The position numbers were made by a program, and so were the translations under genes. Below are positions 32,842 through 37,505 of a stretch of DNA of 37,505 nucleotides, piece by piece. The DNA comes from Bacteroidales bacterium (GTDB lineage: Bacteria; Bacteroidota; Bacteroidia; Bacteroidales; P3), in the NCBI GenBank assembly GCA_017479705.1, contig JAFVCA010000022.1, positions 1-37,505 of the forward strand. Direction: 5' to 3'. Under the pieces are notes generated by a model. It made no database searches. It was not told the origin of the DNA and worked only from the letters and a program-made list of their open reading frames with translations. The first letter of the stretch is position 1, and every line of letters begins with the position of its first letter.

Positions 32842-34149
32842 ATGAAAATAGTCCCTGTACACAGCAGCGTGTTCCTGTCAACGGTAAAGCCCGTTCAGAA
32901 AGCCATCGGCCTTCATTTGACCCTCTTGTTCTTCCTTCTTGCCCCGCTTACGGAAGCCCGTGCCCAGAACGCGGCCCAGCGCTTCTACAAGGACACCCTC
33001 CTGCCCGCTCTGAGGGTTCAGCGCAACCGCAATTTCACCGTCAAGGTCTATGACCGGTTTGTCGGCGACAGCCTTCTGCCGCCGTCGGAACCCCGGCTCA
33101 GCTGTTTCCGACACTATTACGTCAGTGACAAGAGCATGGCTTTTGAAACCGACTCCGCCATGATTGGCTTCAACCGCAACCTCTACTACGACAAGAAACG
33201 GCTGAGACTCACGGATTCCTTCGAGGGCTATGTGGTGGATGGCGTAGAGGTGCCGGACAGCAACCGTCTGCCTTTTGACGGGTTCCAATTCTGTTTCTAC
33301 CAGATGGTCAACCACCACGAAACATACTACTCCATGCTTCTGCGCTCGTTCATGCCACAACCTTACCTGTGGGGATTCAGGCAAAAGAGCGACACCGTGG
33401 TTGATGGACGCAAATGTTATATTCTGCGTGGGACAAAGGCGGACCGCTTCACGGTCGACACCGTCACCGGGGAACGCACGCCCGTAGTGACCAAGTATGT
33501 ATGGTTCTGCGATGCTCACAATGCCGAAATTTTCCGCATAGACGTGGCTGTCAGCAACCCCGGCCTTCACAAGACCATCCTCATCTCCGACTATTCTTAC
33601 GACAACCGTGACGCATACGTCGACAGCCTCTTTTTCGCCAACCCGGACATCGGTAGCATGAAACATTTTGATTGTAGCCAGTCGCTCCCGCCCAGCCTGA
33701 TAGACATGAATGAGGGCACTCTGGCCATGGGCGATAGCCTGTTTGACCATCCCATCGTCTCGCTCGACGGTGACACCACCACCCTCAACCAACAGCAGGG
33801 ATGGGTGCTGCTGGACCTCTGGACCATCCGCTGCAAACCCTGCATGGAGCTGCCCCGTGCCCTTGCGCGGGAGCAGGAAGAATCGGGACGCCGCCTCATG
33901 GAACAGGCGGGCATCAAGATTATGTACGTCAATGCAACGGCGCGCCCCACTGGCAAGATGCGCCAGCATGTGGCGCAGTGGGGCTGTGAAGACATCACCT
34001 ACGCCTGTGAAGGCCTCCTGTCTTTGATGAAGGAAAGCTCGGTGCCGCAACTCTACCTCATCTCGCCGGACAAGCAGATTGTTTGGCATTCCGACTCATT
34101 CCCCTCAAGCCAGCAGATAGTGGACATCCTGCGCCGGTCGCAGCCGTAA
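32842..34149 (+). CDS. Exported protein with C-terminal thioredoxin-like (TlpA-type) domain
   Basis: A 435-residue exported protein. The ATG at 32842 is used; an in-frame TTG 18 bases upstream overlaps the previous gene. A hydrophobic N-terminal segment (LHLTLLFFLLAPLTEARAQ) acts as a signal peptide. The N-terminal ~280 residues, rich in beta strands, have no recognised family. The C-terminal ~120 residues are a thioredoxin fold with active-site WTIRCKPCMELPRA (CxxC) and the cis-proline region SSVPQLYLI. It probably handles disulfide or redox chemistry of envelope proteins. As the last gene of the ECF operon it suggests that the regulon answers to envelope redox stress. The downstream region carries only small hairpins. 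Confidence 0.85.
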   Translation: MKIVPVHSSVFLSTVKPVQKAIGLHLTLLFFLLAPLTEARAQNAAQRFYKDTLLPALRVQRNRNFTVKVYDRFVGDSLLPPSEPRLSCFRHYYVSDKSMAFETDSAMIGFNRNLYYDKKRLRLTDSFEGYVVDGVEVPDSNRLPFDGFQFCFYQMVNHHETYYSMLLRSFMPQPYLWGFRQKSDTVVDGRKCYILRGTKADRFTVDTVTGERTPVVTKYVWFCDAHNAEIFRIDVAVSNPGLHKTILISDYSYDNRDAYVDSLFFANPDIGSMKHFDCSQSLPPSLIDMNEGTLAMGDSLFDHPIVSLDGDTTTLNQQQGWVLLDLWTIRCKPCMELPRALAREQEESGRRLMEQAGIKIMYVNATARPTGKMRQHVAQWGCEDITYACEGLLSLMKESSVPQLYLISPDKQIVWHSDSFPSSQQIVDILRRSQP

Positions 34150-34483
34150 CGCTGCGTGGCAATCGCTCCCCCTATGGCATCCGGCCTTTCGTGCCGTGTT
34201 TCCCCGGCTCATACGGGTTGCCGCCTGTTGGGCGGCTGTAGCGGCAGCCAAGCATGCCGCCTTGACGCGACATTACATCCACTTGATATATTTCCTGCTT
34301 TATTTCCATGATTATTCTGTTTTCTTTCTGACCGGGAAACAAAGCAGGGGTGAAATAGAAACTGTGGGCCGTCAAAAGGGCGGGGGCAGGGGCGAACACC
34401 CTCCTTCTGCATTTTGACTCGTTGTGACAGGAGGCGGTATCTCGGATGTGTGAATGCTAAGGGCAGGTTCTTTCTGTGTGGCA

Positions 34484-34510
34484 TTTATAGTCTCGTCCCT
34501 TTGGGGTCGC
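34484..34510. repeat. REP-like hairpin unit related to 1372-1395
   Basis: TTTATAG followed by a CCCTTTGGGG core, matching the elements of the 1295-1395 cluster. It supports a dispersed family of small palindromes. Confidence 0.4.
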
Positions 34511-34545
34511 ACTTGTTTTTTTCTTATTAGTTCAAAAAAAAGTTG

Positions 34546-34553
34546 TATTTTTG
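34546..34553 (+). promoter_or_regulatory. -7 element upstream of the FGE-like gene
   Basis: TATTTTTG preceded by an A-tract and GTTG. The 25 bases at 34531-34555 are identical to 35706-35730 upstream of the AlkZ-related gene. It lies about 207 bp before the FGE-like start, giving a long leader. Confidence 0.7.
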
Positions 34554-34565
34554 CAGTTGCAAAAG

Positions 34566-34622
34566 ATGAAAAGAATTATGTACAAAGAATGTGCGTCCAA
34601 CCCAGTCTGGACCAGTGAATGA
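34566..34622 (+). CDS. Possible 18-residue leader peptide
   Basis: ATG 34566 opens MKRIMYKECASNPVWTSE and stops at 34622, beginning about 12 bp after the -7 element. It could be a regulatory leader peptide, the stub of an older gene, or chance. No recognised family. Confidence 0.25.
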   Translation: MKRIMYKECASNPVWTSE

Positions 34623-34760
34623 GTTGCGCATACAGCATCATTGCAAGGGCATGCCGGGGAGGAAGAGTGGCTCCGCATTCAGTGCCAATCGTTCCATGCA
34701 GCCAGCGAGCCAATGGCTGCTCAACAGTTGCTCCCGACACGAAGCAGGGATAGGTAAACA

Positions 34761-35558
34761 ATGAAAAAAGGATTAGCAATTGCCACGGTCTTGTTGGCTG
34801 CTATGCTCCCGGCGTTGGCTCAGAATCAGCCGAACGATGTCAGAACGTTCACCGTGAAAGGCGTTTCATTCAAAATGGTGTACGTCAATGGCGGCACATT
34901 CTCGATGGGTGCCACCAAAGAGCAGGGCATAGACTCTTGGGATGACGAGAAACCAGCACACAAGGTGACGGTGGACGGTTTCTACATGGCTGAAACCGAG
35001 GTGACCCAGGGCTTGTGGAAAGCTGTGATGGGTGCTGAACCCGTCCGCTACGGCGGGTGGACCGAAAATTATGGAGCGGGCAACGACTACCCGGCGTACC
35101 GCGTCAGCTACAACGATGTGATGATTTTCATCGAGAAACTAAACAGCATGTCGAAAAATAAGTTCCGACTGCCCACCGAGGCAGAATGGGAGTATGCGGC
35201 GCGGGGAGGCGACAGGAGCAAAGGCTACCGCTACAGCGGCAGCAACAACCTGGACGACGTGGCATGGTACTCTGTCAACAGCGACGACAAAACCCACCCC
35301 GTAAAAGGGAAGAAGCCAAACGAGCTGGGTCTGTACGACATGAGCGGCAATGTGTGGGAGTGGTGCAGCGATTTTTACGGCCCCTATAGTGACTATGACC
35401 AGACCAACCCCAAAGGCCCCGATGTGGGGACCGACCATGTGGGGCGCGGCGGCAGCTGGTACAACAACAGAAGGGACTGCCGTGTGACGTATCGACATTA
35501 CGGCACACCCAAGGACTGGGCCAATATTCTCGGCTTCCGGCTGGTGCTTTGTCCATAA
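34761..35558 (+). CDS. Secreted FGE/SUMF1-fold protein (formylglycine-generating enzyme family)
   Basis: A 265-residue exported protein with signal peptide MKKGLAIATVLLAAMLPALAQ. The FGE-sulfatase fold is unmistakable: VNGGTFSMGATKEQG, ETEVTQGLWKAVMG, FRLPTEAEWEYAARGG, ELGLYDMSGNVWEWCSDFYG and GRGGSWYNNRRDCR, ending in LGFRLV. True sulfatase-activating enzymes carry two catalytic Cys residues five apart in the last block; here only the first (Cys240) is present and the second position is Arg. It is therefore more likely a non-catalytic ligand-binding or structural member, common in Bacteroidetes, than a sulfatase activator. Expression would come from the promoter at 34546 through a long leader. 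Confidence 0.88.
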   Translation: MKKGLAIATVLLAAMLPALAQNQPNDVRTFTVKGVSFKMVYVNGGTFSMGATKEQGIDSWDDEKPAHKVTVDGFYMAETEVTQGLWKAVMGAEPVRYGGWTENYGAGNDYPAYRVSYNDVMIFIEKLNSMSKNKFRLPTEAEWEYAARGGDRSKGYRYSGSNNLDDVAWYSVNSDDKTHPVKGKKPNELGLYDMSGNVWEWCSDFYGPYSDYDQTNPKGPDVGTDHVGRGGSWYNNRRDCRVTYRHYGTPKDWANILGFRLVLCP

Positions 35559-35660
35559 GGTTCAAAGACCGTGATAAATGTATGCAGGATCGTCCACAGC
35601 GGGAGATCCTGCATTTCTCTTGTTGTGTAAACTGCTGCAAGGGGAAGGCTGTAAGTCGAC

Positions 35661-35707
35661 AATTGAAAGGCAGTGCCCATGCCCACTTCACTTTTCACCT
35701 TTCAATT
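35661..35707. repeat. Inverted repeat related to the 2285-2347 element
   Basis: AATTGAAAGG (35661-35670) pairs with CCTTTCAATT (35698-35707). It contains a cacttttcacctttcaatt run close to the right arm of the element behind the GNAT gene. It probably terminates transcription from the FGE-like gene and ends directly at the next promoter. Confidence 0.5.
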
Positions 35708-35720
35708 CAAAAAAAAGTTG

Positions 35721-35728
35721 TATTTTTG
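35721..35728 (+). promoter_or_regulatory. -7 element of the AlkZ-related gene
   Basis: TATTTTTG in a 25-bp block identical to that at 34531-34555, ending 20 bp before ATG 35749. This decides the start codon: the longer ORF from 35578 would begin upstream of the promoter. Confidence 0.75.
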
Positions 35729-35748
35729 CAATCTGGATTGAAGAATTG

Positions 35749-36492
35749 ATGTCTGCAATGAACACTATGTTAGAATATTTCCAGAACAGGCAGTTGAAAA
35801 ACGGCAAGCCACGGCATGAGATTCATTCGTGTCCGGAGCTGACGGAGTGTATCGGGGCGGTGGGTTTCCTGCCGCTATTGGAGAGCGGTATTCCTGGCTT
35901 CAGCGCGGATGCGTTGATGGCCGAGGAGTGCCGCTACAGGGTGCTGCCGGATGGCAGTTGGGAATGGCCGCTGTGGAAATGGAAAGGCCCCGTCATCAGC
36001 GAGGGAAACTGCGTGTACGGCAAGTTTTTTGCAGGCAAAGCGGGTTTTGTGAGCCTTGACTGGTGGCCGGACTTGTGTAACTGGCGCCGCAGTGTCTACC
36101 CCTTAGATGCCGAGAAGGACGATGCCGGTGCAGTGGCAGAGATTATCCTCGACACGCTGCGGGAGCATGGCAGCATGGTGAGCCGCGACTTGCGGGCGGC
36201 CTGTGGCCTGGTAGGGCCGAAGATGCGCAGCCTGTTCGATGGGTATGTGACACGTTTGCAGATGGCGTGCCGTATTGTGACGGAGGATTTTGTCTATCCC
36301 CGCGACAAGCATGGGCGCGAGTACGGCTGGGGTCTCTCATTGCTCACCACGCCTGAACGGTTGCTCGGAGGGGAATCCCTGTCGGTGCTAAAGGGGCGCA
36401 CACCTGAGGAGTCGCACCGCCGGATGAAAGAGCATCTGCAACGACTGCTGCCAGATGCGACGGAGAAACAAATTCTTAAGATATTGAAGTAA
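35749..36492 (+). CDS. AlkZ-related winged-helix protein
   Basis: A 247-residue cytoplasmic protein, rich in Trp near the middle (WEWPLWKWKG, LDWWPDLCNW). ILDTLREHGSMVSRDLRAACGL followed by MRSLFDGYVTRLQMACRIV looks like a winged-helix segment, and the whole resembles small AlkZ-related proteins of Bacteroidetes (relatives of the AlkZ/YcaQ DNA glycosylase fold, which unhook crosslinked or alkylated bases). I did not identify the QxQ catalytic motif of AlkZ, so DNA repair activity is uncertain. The first 45 residues contain the CPELTECIGAVGFLPLL block typical of this group as I recall it. Single gene with its own promoter. Confidence 0.6.
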   Translation: MSAMNTMLEYFQNRQLKNGKPRHEIHSCPELTECIGAVGFLPLLESGIPGFSADALMAEECRYRVLPDGSWEWPLWKWKGPVISEGNCVYGKFFAGKAGFVSLDWWPDLCNWRRSVYPLDAEKDDAGAVAEIILDTLREHGSMVSRDLRAACGLVGPKMRSLFDGYVTRLQMACRIVTEDFVYPRDKHGREYGWGLSLLTTPERLLGGESLSVLKGRTPEESHRRMKEHLQRLLPDATEKQILKILK

Positions 36493-36574
36493 TGGGAGTG
36501 GGTGAAAGAAAAAAAACTGGACAGTGTAAGATTTGGACTGTGTGTGCGACTACAGGTAAAAAACTTGTGATTTT

Positions 36575-37369
36575 ATGTACGGAAAAAGATTCATGAAAAG
36601 ATTTGCTGTTGCTGCCGTCGCTTTGTTGTGCTTGTCGGCAGTGGGTTGTTTCCAAAGCCGGCATTCGATTGTCCGTGTCTGTTACCCCTCTGAGAAACTG
36701 CTGCGTGAGGCTCCGACCAAGTATGCCGACCATACGCCCGTGACAGCGGCGGAGTTGCGCCATGCCTTGTTGGACGACACAACGCATTACAAGATTCTTG
36801 TGGTGTACAGCTATTGCTGTTCGGGATGTGGCGAGGCTATGCGGGATACATACATGCCATTGATGAACAGCCTTGACACCTCGCGTTGCCGCATGCTGTT
36901 TGTCCTTGACGATTGCGGCTCTCTGCCGTGGAATGCCGACTACCTGAACCGCTACGGCATTACGACACGCTATTATATGCGCGATACTGACAGCCTTTTC
37001 TTGGACTACAGGGACGGCAAGGCCACTAACTATCAGAACTGGACCAATATAGCCAACTATATCACCCAGCCTCGACGTGCCTTCGAATACTGCCAGTATG
37101 CGCCGCTCACCCTCATTGTCAGTCCCGACGGGCGTGTGAAGCAAGAGTATTGGCAGTTTGACGACCTCGGTTTCCTCACTGCCTACGACGTGCAGGATAT
37201 GGTGCACCGTGACTCCCTCAGCGTATACGACATCAATTTCGACCGCATCGATACTGTGCGCCGTAATTATGTATTGGGTGTAGACGACATGCCTGTGGCG
37301 GACACAATGTCGTTTCGCAGTTATAGTCTGCGTCACAAATACTGTACACCCGACGGACGCTGTTTTTAA
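36575..37369 (+). CDS. Lipoprotein with thioredoxin-like CxxC motif
   Basis: A 264-residue protein with a lipoprotein signal ending LSAVGC (Cys25). An in-frame ATG at 36593 (MKRFAVAAVA) is an equally good start and would give 258 residues. The segment KILVVYSYCCSGCGEAMRD has a hydrophobic strand running into a CxxC-like motif, and a later PLTLIVSPDGRVKQEYW strand fits a thioredoxin-like fold. No specific family was recognised. It might share an envelope redox role with the TlpA-like protein at 32842, but it is separated from that operon by two other transcripts. Confidence 0.7.
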   Translation: MYGKRFMKRFAVAAVALLCLSAVGCFQSRHSIVRVCYPSEKLLREAPTKYADHTPVTAAELRHALLDDTTHYKILVVYSYCCSGCGEAMRDTYMPLMNSLDTSRCRMLFVLDDCGSLPWNADYLNRYGITTRYYMRDTDSLFLDYRDGKATNYQNWTNIANYITQPRRAFEYCQYAPLTLIVSPDGRVKQEYWQFDDLGFLTAYDVQDMVHRDSLSVYDINFDRIDTVRRNYVLGVDDMPVADTMSFRSYSLRHKYCTPDGRCF

Positions 37370-37388
37370 GTAATGATTAAAAAATAAC

Positions 37389-37505
37389 ATGATACGATAC
37401 AGAAGGAGATATGAGGTAGTTCCAATTGTGGAGAGAAGTGTCGAAGACGGCCTGTCTCTCGAGTCTGTCGAGGAAAGACCCATGCACCTTCCTTTTTGTT
37501 TCATA
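37389..37505 (+). CDS. Possible 5' end of a gene cut by the window edge
   Basis: An ATG at 37389 opens a frame (MIRYRRRYEVVPIVERS...) that stays open for 39 codons to the end of the window. The start is basic and without a signal peptide. It lies 20 bp after the lipoprotein gene. Nothing is recognised; it may be chance. Confidence 0.3.
   Translation, partial: MIRYRRRYEVVPIVERSVEDGLSLESVEERPMHLPFCFI

Larger units (their letters stand above)
34150..34760 (+). other. 610-bp gene-less region with hairpins and a long leader
   Basis: No protein gene longer than a few dozen codons can be supported. There is a GC-rich hairpin at 34220-34236 (GCCGCC/GGCGGC), a REP-like unit at 34484-34510, a promoter at 34546-34553 and then about 200 nt of leader before the FGE-like gene. 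The leader contains an 18-codon ORF and a 7-bp hairpin at 34698-34720. Confidence 0.55.

Noticed and set aside
32878-34089. 403-codon minus-strand ORF
   Set aside because: Antisense shadow of the TlpA-like gene; no domain or signal peptide is recognisable.
36476-37504. 342-codon minus-strand ORF at the right edge
   Set aside because: It lies opposite the thioredoxin-like lipoprotein gene, which has a lipobox and sensible composition; the antisense product looks random.

Overview
The window looks like a chromosomal segment of a Bacteroidales bacterium, probably a Prevotella-like gut or rumen species. The signs are: several copies of the Bacteroidetes -7 promoter element (TAnnTTTG) directly upstream of genes; no clear Shine-Dalgarno sequences; a type IX secretion-like C-terminal domain on a secreted phosphatase; SusB-type GH97 and GH78 glycosidases; and many lipoproteins and signal-peptide proteins. 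No tRNA, rRNA, CRISPR array, transposase or integrase was seen.

Layout. 1-2350: an AT-rich left edge, a two-gene RelE/ParE-type toxin-antitoxin pair with its own terminator, a long gene-less stretch with REP-like hairpins and a candidate small RNA, and a GNAT acetyltransferase. 2423-10871 (minus strand): a secreted acid phosphatase with two PAP2 domains, then an operon (transcribed right to left) of a membrane-anchored C45/choloylglycine-hydrolase-like amidase followed by two GH78 alpha-L-rhamnosidases. 10924-20471 (minus strand): a five-gene type I restriction-modification locus in the order hsdM, fic, hsdS, AlbA_2/Schlafen-type ATP-binding regulator, hsdR. 20598-25364: a GH97 glucosidase (minus) divergent from a TPR protein and a zinc phospholipase C/S1-P1-like protein (plus). 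25532-30538 (minus): a secreted C1B cysteine peptidase, then a cardiolipin-synthase-like PLD protein, a CDP-alcohol phosphatidyltransferase and a C69 peptidase. 30674-37369 (plus): a DUF3267 membrane protein, an ECF sigma factor operon (sigma, membrane protein, lipoprotein, TlpA-like thioredoxin), a secreted FGE/SUMF1-fold protein, an AlkZ-related winged-helix protein and a thioredoxin-like lipoprotein.

How the genes work together. The R-M locus is the most interesting region. The core enzyme (M, S, R) is interleaved with two accessory genes, a Fic protein and an AlbA_2/ATPase protein. Both end in a winged-helix-like domain, and in both that domain is joined to the catalytic part by an in-frame tandem-repeat linker. 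The AlbA_2 gene is flanked by a perfect 22-bp direct repeat made of the first seven codons of hsdR, which suggests it was inserted as a cassette at the hsdR start and could be cleanly lost by recombination. The glycoside hydrolases point to use of rhamnose-containing plant polysaccharides or glycosides and of alpha-glucans. The ECF operon looks like an envelope-stress or redox regulon. Function names rest on motifs read by eye; no database search was possible.
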